Origin: Planctomycetota bacterium
Lineage (GTDB): Bacteria > Planctomycetota > Phycisphaerae > UBA1845 > UTPLA1
Length of the DNA stretch: 64,000 nucleotides
Direction of reading: 5' to 3'
Assembly: GCA_016712275.1 (NCBI GenBank)
Contig: JADJRI010000009.1
Span: 62,001-126,000 of the forward strand
The notes under the pieces are model-generated. The model worked only from the letters and a program-made list of their open reading frames with translations. It was not told the DNA's origin and made no database searches. The translations under genes were made by a program, and so were the position numbers. This document shows positions 51,346 to 60,946 of the stretch, one piece after another. The stretch's first letter is position 1. Each line of letters opens with the position of its first letter.

Positions 51346-53950
51346 TCAATCCTTTTTGTTCACCTTGACGTTGACGGAATTGTCCTGAGCGGGTGCGTCG
51401 GCTGCGCCTTCGATAAAGGCGCGCGTGGCCTGCCCGTCATATCCGACCCTGGGGACAGTCAGGACTTCGCTTTCCGGCTGTTGAGTCGCATTCATGCGCG
51501 TTCGGCGCAGTGTGAACGTGTCCTCCGATTGAGGGGCGGCCTGCGCCTGAGCCTTTGGCTTCGGGATTATCTGAATCACCGGCGTCAGGATGTAAGGCCT
51601 GGGCGATTCGGCGTTCTTGTCCGCCGGGTCGTTGTACTCGAGCCTGACCTGGAGTGGTGTGGGGTTTCCATCGGTGGGCTTTCCCTGAATTCTGAGGACC
51701 AGGGCTTCGGGCGAAACACGCTGGTCGACGGCGATGGTGTAACCGGCGCTGGCGGGAAGAATGTCCTTCACGTCGACGTCGGCGAGATTTCGGCCGCTGA
51801 CGACGACGAGGAAATCCACGGGTTGATAGGCCTTCGCGTTCGCATCCCAGTCGACCGGCAAGTTCGCGGGTATCACGCGTTCTGCCACCGGCGCCGCCTG
51901 GATCTTTGGACTAGCGTCTTTGTCCTTCGGACCCAGGAACGCTGATATTGGGATCGCCTGGAAGTGGAAGGCTTCGACCACGTGTGAGCGCAGCACGGCG
52001 ATTCGATTCCGGATGTAGTCTTCGTAAGCGACGTCGGCGGGCGTGCTGATACGAGAGGTGCATTTCTTATTGAAAAGACCGTCATCAGGATGTGAAGCCT
52101 CCACGTCATTGGCGGCTTCGCGCAGTTCATCCGCTACGCGGAGTCGCTGCACTTCCGTCAGGCGCGGGCGGCTTTCGAAAATCGGGTCGTTCCTGGATTT
52201 CTTGATTGGTATCCACCGGGTCGTCTGGCGAAATTGAAGCTTGGGTTCGACGATGGTCAACTTTTTGGACGCAGGGTCCTTCAGTATCTGGGGAAGCAGA
52301 TCCGATCGATCGAGGCCAACAAAAACGAGTACTGGAAAACTCTGTCGCTGAAGAACCATTTGAGGACCTGTGGCAGAATGTCTCTTGTCACGGGCGACGT
52401 TGACGACCCCTGCGAGACTGGGGCCGATCTGGTAGCCAAATACGCCACCTGAATTGCTGTACCCTGCTACCGTGTTTAGTGCGGTTCGCGTCAGGACATC
52501 CTGCTGAAAGCGCTCGATATCCTGGAGCACGCCGCCGGCGTCCGCTCTTGCGCCAAATCCGGAAACTACTAATGCGATTTTCAGCGCCAGGGCGTCCTGC
52601 GCGCGGATTCCGCTTGCGAGATCCAGAGTCTGAACATCAGTCATCGGAGATACAGCTGCAACCAGCGGCGCCGGTGGAACCTCGGACAGGAACTCAATTC
52701 TCCTGTCGGCGAGAGGGTCAAAATGGATCTTGACTGGCCTGCTTCATAAGAGAGTGGCTCGAGATCATTTGACTTGAATTCGCTCGCGGAAATCGCGGAT
52801 ACATCTCTACTTCTTCGGCTTGCCTGCGCTTTGGCGTCGGGCGTCCCGTCGTCCTCCGCAGGTGCACTCGAAGCAGGCCTACTCACGCAGTCAGATACGT
52901 CGACTCCAATTGACTTATCCAATCCTGCTCGGCTTTGTTTCCGTGATTCTTGAAGGCGTCCAGAAGTTCGTATCGGATTGGCTGGTAGGTATAAGACACG
53001 GAGACGGAGACGTCTGCCATATAACCACTCGCCGTCTCTGTCCCGGGGGTGACTGACACCATCGAGACACCCACAAGAACAATCTTGTCTTTGAACTTTG
53101 TGGCCAATTCAGGCTTTCCAAGAAAGTTAAATATGTTCTGGATCGCCTTTACGCTGTTGGCGGTGTTCACGGCCGAACTGTCGCCGACGGTGGGCGCCGT
53201 TGATGGCTTGGAGATGCCGAGCAGCCCGAGGAAATCGTCGAACTGGCGCTTGCCAAGGACCTCTTTGACTTTTTCGGTGTCGGGAATGGTCGATTCGTCG
53301 AACTCGGGCGGTGCGTTTTTGAATTCAGGCGGTGCAGGGCGACTGGCGGGTCCGGACAATCCTGTGCCGGCCGCGCCCATCGCGGCAATGAGTGAGCCGC
53401 AGACGTTTCATTCCTTCGTCGGCGGGGCTCAATGTCCCGGGTTGGGTGGTGGCGGCGGCTTCGGCGATCGCGGCTGGATTGAGCGCAAGCCGGGATCCAC
53501 AAGCGGCAAGAGCAGACCCAGCAATTGGCCTGCGTCTCCGAACATGGTCTTGCGATTGTATGCATCGAGGTCGGCCTTGTACCCATCGTAGAGCATTCGG
53601 TTGGTCAGAAAGTCCTGCAGATTTGCGCGGACCTTCAAGCCCGCATTGATTTCCCGCGCATGTTCCACGAACGCTGAGACGGCGCCCTGGACTTCCGTCT
53701 TCGCGTTCTTGTAATAGTCATCTGCAGATTTATTCAAGCCAAACGAAAAGTCGCCGCGCTCCACCAGTGATGAGTCTGCAAAGAGCGGACTGGAAACGGA
53801 AACGCTGCCGTAGTCGTCCAGGATCTTTCCAGCTGTTTCGAGATATCCGCCAATTCGATCGCGTTGAGAGCAGCCCAGGAAGAGCGTGAGCGTCAGAAGA
53901 ACTCCGATGCGTCCTGACCTTGATCTTGAAGACCTGCGAGCGCGATTCAT
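51346..53950 (-). CDS. Large lipoprotein of unknown family (about four frame changes; possibly two genes)
   Basis: Five successive frames read as one protein of about 868 residues: 53950-~53500 (signal peptide and lipobox FLGC, then SQRDRIGGYLETAGKILDDYG), a short Ala-rich part (ALNPAAIAEAAATTQPG), ~53400-52883 (KVKEVLGKRQFDDFLGLLG, DKIVLVGVSMVSVTPGTETA, GYMADVSVSVSYTY), 52922-~52740, and ~52735-51346 (PLVAAVSPMTDVQTLDLASG, GGVFGYQIGPSLAGVVNVAR). The needed changes add up to a whole number of codons. A pattern of a VSVTPG block followed by a later V.PM..Q.LDL block suggests one conserved two-part family. A genuine stop at 52883 with a new start at 52922 cannot be excluded. C-terminal part is strand-rich, ending SVNVKVNKKD. 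No known function. Confidence 0.55.
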
Positions 53951-54505
53951 GGCGAATTCTCCGGTGACTGCCTTATCGGTTGACCTGTCTTTTCAATCGA
54001 TGGACGTGCAAGTTCCCAATGCTCGAACACCGGCGAAGGCCGGATATTGCGCAAACCCTCACCTGTAGCGAGGGTATTGCAGGGAAAAGGGCTGCGGGCC
54101 ATTGACAGGCTTGCGCCCGGAACAACGATCGCCCGCATCAGGATTTTTTGGAACTTGAATAACTACCGCGAACGCAATCAATCTATTCGGATAAGGCGCG
54201 AATGTCAATAGCAGGGCACTACGCTGAACTATGATCGCTGCTCAAAAAGGCTTCATGCGTCCGGATCCCCGCGTGGCACATCCGGCGTGAACCCTCGATA
54301 GAATTGCCGTCAACAGTCGGTGCGCCTGCTCACGAGGGGGTAGTTTTTCTTGCCGGCGGAGGGTTGAGTGTCTTGTCGACTTTACGGAATTCGTCTGTAT
54401 CCTATTGACTCTGAGAAACTAATGACGTTTCGGCTCCTGATCGGAGTGAAACCGTTGGATGATAAATGCCCCGGATGAATTCCGGGATTTGACGCGGGAG
54501 TTTTT
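53951..54505. other. Intergenic region between divergent lipoprotein and asnS genes
   Basis: 555 bases with no supported gene. It must contain both divergent promoters, but no confident -35/-10 pair was assigned. An AT-rich patch lies around 54370-54440. Confidence 0.4.
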
Positions 54506-56008
54506 ATGATCGCCACCATCAAGGACTTACACGCACACGTCGGCCAGACTGTCACCCTCCAGGGCTGGATTTACAACAGCCGTGACTCGGGAAAGATCGC
54601 CTTTCTCGTGGTTCGCGACGGCACGGGACTCTGCCAGTGTGTCGTCGCCAAGTCGCCTGAGACCGAGGCGTTTTTCGAGCAGGCCCGCAAGCTCACGCAG
54701 GAGGCGGCGGTCCGGGTGACGGGGCTGGTCAAGGCCAACGAGAAGCAGATCGGCGGCCACGAGCTGGAGGTCACCGGGCTGGAGTTGGTGGGGGAGTCGG
54801 TCGATTTTCCGATCACACCCAAGCCGCACGGCATCGAGTTCCTGTTCAAGAACCGCCACCTGCATTTCCGATCGCGGCGGCAATGGCACATCCTCCGCGT
54901 TCGGCATGCCGTGATCGATGAGATTCGTTCATACTTCAATCGGAATGGCTTCACACTCATCGACACGCCCATCTTCGCGCCGGCCGCCGGCGAAGGAGCG
55001 CAGACGCTCTTTCAGGTCGATTACTTCGGCGAGCCGGTCTACATGGCGCAGACGGGGCAGCTTTACGTTGAGGCCGCCTGCATGGCGTTCGGCAAGGTCT
55101 ACTGCTTTGGGCCGACGTTCCGCGCGGAGAAGAGCAAAACGCGCCGACACCTGACCGAGTTCTGGATGGTCGAGCCGGAGATCGCCTACGCCGAGCTGGA
55201 TGATGTCATCACGCTGGCAGAGGACTTCATTTGCGCCATCGTCGCCCGCGTGCTGCGCGATCATCGGGATGATCTGGCGTTCCTGGGTCGCGATGTGACG
55301 TCGCTCGAGAAGATCACCAAGCCGTTCAACCGGCTGAAACACAAGGATGCGGCCGACATTCTGCGCGGTGATCGGGCGCAGGAGCTTCTGCAAAACGATC
55401 TGAAAACGAAGTCCGCCCGCATCGAAGAGATCAAGAAGTTGATGGGCGAGAAGGAAGCGCGGTCGACGGCCCAGGGCGTCAAACAATGGGAGAAGGACAA
55501 GATCGTCGCGGAACTGGCCGAATTGAAGGATGAACTCGGCGATCTTGAAGTCGAGGTGCAGAACATCCCGCATCACATGGAGCTGGCGAAGAACTTCGAT
55601 CCGGGCGGCGACCTGGGCGGCAGCGATGAGACGATCATCAGCCGGCTCTCCGACAAGCCGACCTTCGTGACGCACTATCCCAAGGCGTGCAAGGCGTTCT
55701 ACATGAAAGAGAATGCCGACGATGCGTCACGCGTGAACAACGTTGACCTGCTCGCCCCGGAGGGCTTTGGGGAGATCATCGGCGGCAGCCAGCGCGAAGA
55801 CCGGTACGACCGCCTGCTGGAGCGCGTGCATGAGGAAGGCCTGAACCCGGCGGACTACGCGTGGTATCTCGATCTCCGCAAGTTCGGGAGCGTTCCCCAC
55901 GGCGGCTTCGGCCTCGGCGTGGAGCGAACGGTGGCGTGGCTCTGCGGCCTCAAGCACATTCGCGAGACGATTCCGTTCCCGCGGATGATGGGAAGGTTTT
56001 ATCCGTAA
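54506..56008 (+). CDS. asnS: Asparagine--tRNA ligase with a coiled-coil insertion
   Basis: 500 residues, intact. AsnRS charges tRNA-Asn in the cytoplasm. An N-terminal OB-fold anticodon domain (VTLQGWIYNSRDSGKIAFLV, ~15-110) precedes a class II catalytic core: motif 1 region around HAVIDEIRSYFNRNGFTLIDTP (~133-155), motif 2 FGPTFRAEKSKTRRHLTEFW (~201-220) and motif 3 GGFGLGVERTVAWLCG (~466-481). QVDYFGEPVYMAQTGQLYVE and FYMKENAD favour AsnRS over AspRS. Between motif 2 and 3, about residues 288-370 form an added charged, coiled-coil-like stretch (RIEEIKKLMGEKEARS, KIVAELAELKDELGDLEVEV), which explains the extra length over ~430-466. The gene overlaps or abuts the next frame (TAATG at 56006). 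Confidence 0.95.
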   Translation: MIATIKDLHAHVGQTVTLQGWIYNSRDSGKIAFLVVRDGTGLCQCVVAKSPETEAFFEQARKLTQEAAVRVTGLVKANEKQIGGHELEVTGLELVGESVDFPITPKPHGIEFLFKNRHLHFRSRRQWHILRVRHAVIDEIRSYFNRNGFTLIDTPIFAPAAGEGAQTLFQVDYFGEPVYMAQTGQLYVEAACMAFGKVYCFGPTFRAEKSKTRRHLTEFWMVEPEIAYAELDDVITLAEDFICAIVARVLRDHRDDLAFLGRDVTSLEKITKPFNRLKHKDAADILRGDRAQELLQNDLKTKSARIEEIKKLMGEKEARSTAQGVKQWEKDKIVAELAELKDELGDLEVEVQNIPHHMELAKNFDPGGDLGGSDETIISRLSDKPTFVTHYPKACKAFYMKENADDASRVNNVDLLAPEGFGEIIGGSQREDRYDRLLERVHEEGLNPADYAWYLDLRKFGSVPHGGFGLGVERTVAWLCGLKHIRETIPFPRMMGRFYP

Positions 56009-56073
56009 TGGAAATCGCGCGGATTGGTGCAGAAGCACCATGGTCGCGACCGATCCTATTGTGGGTGAGTGTC

Positions 56074-56529
56074 ATGGATACGCCACCACGGCTCAGCTGC
56101 GCGGAATTGGCTGACTATCTGGCGGCTTGTCCCTCCGAAGTGTGTGATTTAGTCATCGCGGTGCGCGGCGTCGTGCTGAAAGCCGCTCCGGTCGCCGCGG
56201 AGGCGATCAAGTTTCATTCTCTCTGCTACTTCAAGGCCGGCAGCCCTTACGGCGCGATTGGCGGAAACATCTGCACGATCGATGGTCGTTCCGGCGTTGT
56301 GATGCTCGGCTTTATTCAGGGAGCGACGCTGCCCGACCCGAAGAAGTTGCTCAAAGGTGATCGCAAAGCGGCGCGGCACGTCGAGATTCGATCGGCCAGG
56401 CAGGCGCGCGACAAAGCAATACGGGCGCTCATCCGTGCGTCGGTCGCGCAGTGTCCAACGCCGCAGGCAGAGAAGGCATCGCGTGAGCCGTCGCGGAAGT
56501 CGATTCGCAAGTCGTCGCGCAAGCCCTGA
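56074..56529 (+). CDS. DUF1801-domain protein
   Basis: About 151 residues from the ATG at 56074. The central segment (DLVIAVRGVVLKAAPVAAEAIKFHSLCYF, SGVVMLGFIQGATLPDPKKLLKG, RHVEIRS) matches the small YdhG-like DUF1801 fold. The last ~35 residues are a basic Lys/Arg/Ser tail (KASREPSRKSIRKSSRKP). An alternative start at 56008 overlaps the asnS stop as TAATG and would add 22 residues by coupled translation. The molecular function of the family is not established. It is cytoplasmic and probably co-transcribed with asnS. Confidence 0.75.
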   Translation: MDTPPRLSCAELADYLAACPSEVCDLVIAVRGVVLKAAPVAAEAIKFHSLCYFKAGSPYGAIGGNICTIDGRSGVVMLGFIQGATLPDPKKLLKGDRKAARHVEIRSARQARDKAIRALIRASVAQCPTPQAEKASREPSRKSIRKSSRKP

Positions 56530-56829
56530 ATCCGAAAGCAGCGTCGCTCTGGCCCGTTGGCAGGCGTCAGGCCCACTTCCTTAGCTATGCTCTGGGTCGA
56601 AATTGGATGGGGCGATAACGCCGCCAAATCTTCGCGGCCTGTACCGCGTGCCGCTCTGAAGGCGTCATTCGGTTCCCCCAATTTCTCCCCAAGCTGGGAA
56701 AGTTTCCCCCTTCGCGGGCTGCATGCTCATAATTACTGCCGCCTTCGTTAAGTTCCGAACTGGCATCGTCCCTGCATCGATGCCTCGCCGATGACAGGAG
56801 GCCAGGCAACGAGATGGGGGAATCGGCGT

Positions 56830-58350
56830 ATGGGACTTCGAGAGTGCTATCTGACGGGGGTCTTTTTCATCGGCACCATCAGCGGCGGGGCGCTGACCGG
56901 GTGCAACTTGCTCGGTACATGTGTTCCCGACGGCAACACCAACACGAACTCCAACGTCAACGACAATGTGAACGGCAATTCGGCCATTGACTTGCCGGCG
57001 TTCCCGGGCGCCGAGGGATTTGGCGCGGTCGCGACGGGCGGACGCGGAGGTCGCGTGATTTATGTCACGAATCTCAACGCCGATGGTCCGGGGTCGTTTC
57101 AGGCGGCCCTCGATGAGGTGGGGCCTCGTTACATTCTCTTCAAGGTCAGCGGGTTGATCGACGGCGAAGCGCACTTGACGCGCGGTGATGTGACGATTGC
57201 GGGGCAGACGTCGCCGGGCGGCGTGATCGTTCGCGGCTTTCACACGACTGAAGAGCCGTACTGCGACACACCCTGCGAGCCGCAGCAGTTCGCGGAGAAC
57301 TGGATTCTACGCCACCTTCGTACGCGACCGGGCGACGACGGAATGGACGACGGCCTTCGAATACTCCACACGCGACGCGCTATCGTCGATCACTGCTCGA
57401 TTGCAAATGCCACCGACGAGGCGGTTCAGCTTTCCTACAGCAATGACATCACGATTCAGAACTGCCTGCTTGCGGAGACGCTCGGCGATCACTCGCAGTA
57501 CGGCGGCATGCTGCTGAACTATTCGGACCCGCCGCACGGCTTCGAATTGACTCACCTCTCGATTCATCACAATTGCTGGAATCGCCTCGAAGGCCGCCTG
57601 CCGGAGTTGTCGCGCGAGAACGACGTGGCGGCGAACACGACGATGCGTCTCGAACTGTCGAACAACCTGATGTTCGACGCCGGCTACTTCATCGACATCG
57701 GCACGAACACCGGCGTCGCGGGCGGCCTGCCGTTGCACTACGCCATGAACTTCGTCGGTAACTATTACTTCGTCCGCGCCGATTTTCCTTATGGCATGGC
57801 ATCGTTTTCAACCGGCGCGCCGACGGCCGAAACGAGCATCTTCATGAACGGCAATCGCATGAATCTCTACACGGATCGGGCGGATGCCGCACTGGTGTAC
57901 TGCTGCAACGACTACCCGTCACAGACGCCGTCAACCGAAACGCCGTCATGGTCGCGGACGGCGCGACATGATTTTCCCGAGGTTACCTACGTCGAGAGTA
58001 CGACGCTTCGTCAGCACATGGTCGATCACGTCGGCGCGTTTCCGAGGGACCCCATGGACCGCCGTCTGATGGCGCCGGTGGAGAGCGGCTCAATCACCCT
58101 TTCCGCACGCAACGCCAATCCGGCCGGCGATGCGTTCTCGCTTGATTTCTCGTCAGCCAGTCCACCGGCCGCGCCGACTGATTCGGACGATGACGGCATG
58201 CCGGACGCGTGGGAGACCGCGCATGGCCTCAACCCCTCTGTGCAGGACCACAATGGAACCGGGCTTTCGGTTGGACTGACGGGCGTGGCAGGGTACACCA
58301 ATCTGGAATGCTATTTGAACGAGCTGGCGGACTCGCTCGAAGGAACCTGA
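56830..58350 (+). CDS. Pectate-lyase-like right-handed beta-helix lipoprotein
   Basis: 506 residues, intact. The ATG at 56830 has GGGGGA eight bases upstream; it yields a signal peptide with lipobox LTGC (Cys ~25). A short Asn/Asp/Thr linker (DGNTNTNSNVNDNVNGN) follows. The main domain begins FPGAEGFGAVATGGRGGRV and has IYVTNLNADGPGSF, DVTIAGQTSPGGVI, AIVDHCSIANATDEAV and a parallel beta-helix pattern, as in polysaccharide lyase family 1-like proteins. The C-terminus has a calcium-loop motif DSDDDGMPDAWETAHGLNP. Probably lipid-anchored and acting on an acidic polysaccharide; lyase residues cannot be confirmed by eye. The Asn-rich linker resembles that of the lipoprotein at 22.3 kb. Confidence 0.85.
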   Translation: MGLRECYLTGVFFIGTISGGALTGCNLLGTCVPDGNTNTNSNVNDNVNGNSAIDLPAFPGAEGFGAVATGGRGGRVIYVTNLNADGPGSFQAALDEVGPRYILFKVSGLIDGEAHLTRGDVTIAGQTSPGGVIVRGFHTTEEPYCDTPCEPQQFAENWILRHLRTRPGDDGMDDGLRILHTRRAIVDHCSIANATDEAVQLSYSNDITIQNCLLAETLGDHSQYGGMLLNYSDPPHGFELTHLSIHHNCWNRLEGRLPELSRENDVAANTTMRLELSNNLMFDAGYFIDIGTNTGVAGGLPLHYAMNFVGNYYFVRADFPYGMASFSTGAPTAETSIFMNGNRMNLYTDRADAALVYCCNDYPSQTPSTETPSWSRTARHDFPEVTYVESTTLRQHMVDHVGAFPRDPMDRRLMAPVESGSITLSARNANPAGDAFSLDFSSASPPAAPTDSDDDGMPDAWETAHGLNPSVQDHNGTGLSVGLTGVAGYTNLECYLNELADSLEGT

Positions 58351-58400
58351 GCCGGCCGGACCGGATTTCTCGATCAGGTTTCAAAAGTCCGGGATTCTCA

Positions 58401-58442
58401 GCACGCCGTGGCGAACGCAAGTCGCCGCGGCGTGCTTTTTTT
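58401..58442 (+). terminator. Rho-independent terminator after the beta-helix lipoprotein gene
   Basis: 14-bp stem (58401-58414 with 58422-58435; GCACGCCGTGGCGA and its complement with one mismatch) followed by seven T. Confidence 0.85.
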
Positions 58443-58569
58443 GGGGCTTCTAACGGCTTCATGACGCCGACGGCATTTCGAGGTTTACTCAGGATGGCTA
58501 CAATACCCGGCCTTTGATTTTTCAGGTCGCGCGAATCGGCGGCCCCTGAGGAGTTGTTCTCTAACACTG

Positions 58570-59967
58570 ATGTTTCGCCACCGTGACAGCATTCCCAAGC
58601 CGGTCAGACACAGCCTGCGTTCCAGCGTGATTGATGGTTCCGCCTACAGCGTCATGGTGGGTCTCGGCGAGACCTACCTTCCGGCCTTCGTGCTCGCGAT
58701 CGGCCTCGGCGAGGTGATTGCCGGACTGGTGACGACGGTGCCAATGTTGATGGGCGCCGTGCTCCAGTTGATTTCGCCGCGCGTGATCCGGCACACCGGT
58801 TCGCATCGTCGATGGGTGGTGCTCTGTGCGGCGGTTCAGGGCGTCGCGTTCATCCCGCTCGCCATCGCGGCATGGAAGGGTTACATGCCGGCCTGGAGTG
58901 TGCTGGCCGTCGCGACCGTTTACTGGGGAACAGCGATGGCCGCCGGCCCGGCGTGGAACACGTGGATGGGCCATCTGGTGCCGATGCGGCTGCGCACGCG
59001 TTTCTTCACGAACCGTACGCGCTTCGCGCAGGGATTTGTGATGGTGGGGCTCGTCATCGGCGGCGTGACGCTTCACATCACCAAGCTCAACAGCGAGCCA
59101 CTTCTCGGGTTTGTCTTCGTCTTTGCGATCGCGTGTCTGTCGCGATTGATTTCATCGTGGTATTTGATGCGGCAGGCCGAACCCTACTGTGAGGATTTCG
59201 TCGAACGCACCGTGACGGCGGGGGAAATGGCGGGTCGCTTTCAGGGCAGCGCCGGCGCACTCATGCTTTACATGGCCGGCGTGCAGGTGACCTCGCAACT
59301 GGCGGCGCCCTACTTCACGCCGTTCATGCTTCAGAAGCTGGAGTTCTCCTACCTGCTTTACGTCGGCATGCTGGCGACGTCGTTCTTTTCGAAATCTATG
59401 TCGATGATCATCCTCGGACGCGTTGCAGAGAAGTGGGGCGCAAATACGCTGCTCTGGATCGGCGGTCTGGGCATCGTGCCGCTCGCGGTCATGTGGGTGG
59501 TCAGCGGTTCGCCCTGGTATCTGCTTCCGACGCAGGTGCTGGCCGGCGCATGCTGGGGGGCGTATGAACTTGCGACGTTTCTACTGCTCTTCGAAACGAT
59601 TCCCAACCATGAACGCACGAGCGTGCTGACGACGTTTAATCTGGTGAATTCGGCGGCGATTGTGACCGGTTCGATTGTCGGCGGTTTGATCCTGCGGAGC
59701 TTCGACAAGAGCGTGAGCGCTTACTGGATGATCTTCGCGCTGTCGACGGTCGGCCGCGCGCTGAGCCTGCTGCTTCTTCGACGGGTGCAGATTGACCGTT
59801 CCGCGCCGGTGCCGATGCTCATTCGCAACCTGACGGTTCGAGCCTCCGGCGGCTCGGTGGACCGGCCGATTCTGACGAGCATTGACGACGAGACCCGATC
59901 GTACTCGCGGCGTGATTTGTTCGCGGACTCTGCGACATCACTCGAGGCGGGGGAGAACGGCAACTGA
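58570..59967 (+). CDS. Major facilitator superfamily transporter
   Basis: 465 residues, intact, with about twelve membrane helices, e.g. TYLPAFVLAIGLGEVIAGLV, VLCAAVQGVAFIPLAIAAW, LLGFVFVFAIACLSRLI, LLWIGGLGIVPLAVMWVV and SAAIVTGSIVGGLILR. A charged loop follows helix 2-3 (RVIRHTGSHRRW), as in MFS proteins. The C-terminal ~60 residues are cytoplasmic and polar. Substrate is not predictable; the neighbouring lyase-like gene makes sugar or oligosaccharide uptake possible but a terminator separates them. No ribosome binding site is clear; the ATG at 58570 fits the first helix. Confidence 0.85.
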   Translation: MFRHRDSIPKPVRHSLRSSVIDGSAYSVMVGLGETYLPAFVLAIGLGEVIAGLVTTVPMLMGAVLQLISPRVIRHTGSHRRWVVLCAAVQGVAFIPLAIAAWKGYMPAWSVLAVATVYWGTAMAAGPAWNTWMGHLVPMRLRTRFFTNRTRFAQGFVMVGLVIGGVTLHITKLNSEPLLGFVFVFAIACLSRLISSWYLMRQAEPYCEDFVERTVTAGEMAGRFQGSAGALMLYMAGVQVTSQLAAPYFTPFMLQKLEFSYLLYVGMLATSFFSKSMSMIILGRVAEKWGANTLLWIGGLGIVPLAVMWVVSGSPWYLLPTQVLAGACWGAYELATFLLLFETIPNHERTSVLTTFNLVNSAAIVTGSIVGGLILRSFDKSVSAYWMIFALSTVGRALSLLLLRRVQIDRSAPVPMLIRNLTVRASGGSVDRPILTSIDDETRSYSRRDLFADSATSLEAGENGN

Positions 59968-60316
59968 CGTCCGAATATGAACGCAGAACCCCGTATTCGA
60001 CTGTGTAATTCGGGTCGCATCGATTCCAGCGACGACGGTCGATAACCGAAGCAACTCCTGTTGGACCGTTCCATTGAATGGGGGGAACGGGCGGCGTAGA
60101 ATGGCAGGAGATCGAAATGGCAGCTGGACGATATGTCATTTCGGGGGGCGCCGCGGCTTAGAGTCGCGGATGTGACGCGGGCGTCCGGCGCCGCGACTGT
60201 CGCTTCGGCGTCATTGCGGGCATGCCCGTGACACCGGCCGGTCGGTCAATGCGAGGTTTCATCGCAGCGTCAGTCCTCCACCTGATGGAATGCGAGTTTT
60301 TTGCGAGGGTGAATTC
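59968..60316. other. Intergenic region
   Basis: 349 bases between the MFS gene and two tiny genes. No supported gene. No terminator was recognised directly after the MFS gene. Confidence 0.35.
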
Positions 60317-60472
60317 ATGGACACCGAAGGCGGCATTTTGCGACCGTTGTTTGAGATCTTCTTCACGTTCCTTCCGACGGGGTATTTCCTCCAGATCCTC
60401 AATGTGATCGGCGACCTGATCACCGGGGGCCTGCACCTCATCGGAATTGATGTGAACGTGGTGGGATTCTAA
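60317..60472 (+). CDS. Tiny hydrophobic protein, 51 residues
   Basis: ATG at 60317 follows GCGAGGGTGAATTC. The product is mostly hydrophobic (RPLFEIFFTFLPTGYFLQIL, IGDLITGGLHLIGI) and probably lies in or on a membrane. The ribosome-binding region (TGCGAGGGTGA, 60302-60312) is identical over 11 bases to that of the next small gene, suggesting a duplicated gene unit. No family recognised. Confidence 0.55.
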   Translation: MDTEGGILRPLFEIFFTFLPTGYFLQILNVIGDLITGGLHLIGIDVNVVGF

Positions 60473-60572
60473 ACCGCGAAGAATGACGCGCGTCGCGATT
60501 GCCCGGCTGTGTGGCCGGCGTCCCGTCGTTGCGTTTCAAGACAGTCAATTTTACCGTGCGAGGGTGACTTTC

Positions 60573-60776
60573 ATGTTTCGATCAAACGGCAATTTGAATA
60601 ATGGCAAGGCGAAGGTCTTGTCTCTCTGCGTGCTGGCTTGCCTTCCGCTCATGACGGGCTGCATCGTGGAACTCAGCGCGATCACGTTCGGCAGTGTGCT
60701 CTGGCTTGACCTCGCGCTCACGCCGATCCGCTCGATCCTTGGCGGACTTGCCCTGAACGCGGTCAACACGCTTTAA
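60573..60776 (+). CDS. Tiny lipoprotein, 67 residues
   Basis: ATG at 60573, eight bases after GAGGG. The signal ends in lipobox LMTGC (Cys 30), then a hydrophobic mature part (IVELSAITFGSVLWLDLALT, PIRSILGGLALNAVNTL). It follows the 51-residue gene by 100 bases and shares its 11-base translation-start region (60557-60567). A terminator follows at 60880. Function is unknown. A longer frame from 60483 is not favoured. Confidence 0.65.
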   Translation: MFRSNGNLNNGKAKVLSLCVLACLPLMTGCIVELSAITFGSVLWLDLALTPIRSILGGLALNAVNTL

Positions 60777-60873
60777 GCCAGTCGTCGCTGCGGCGTTGTC
60801 GCCGCGCACGGTGGTTGCCACGCATGACCAGCGACTTATCGGCCACCCTCGCGGCTGATAACCGCTACGAACG

Positions 60874-60920
60874 AAAAAAGCGGGCGCATCAGAACGTACT
60901 GATGCGCCCGCGTTGTTTTT
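60874..60920. terminator. Bidirectional terminator
   Basis: 13-bp perfect stem GCGGGCGCATCAG/CTGATGCGCCCGC (60880-60892, 60899-60911) with an A run before and GTTG plus six T after. It serves the tiny lipoprotein gene (plus) and the secretin-domain gene (minus). Confidence 0.88.
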
Positions 60921-60946
60921 TGATCAACCGCTGATCCTGCCGTCGG

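Noticed and set aside
54929..55675. Minus-strand open frame of 248 codons
   Set aside because: Antisense of asnS.
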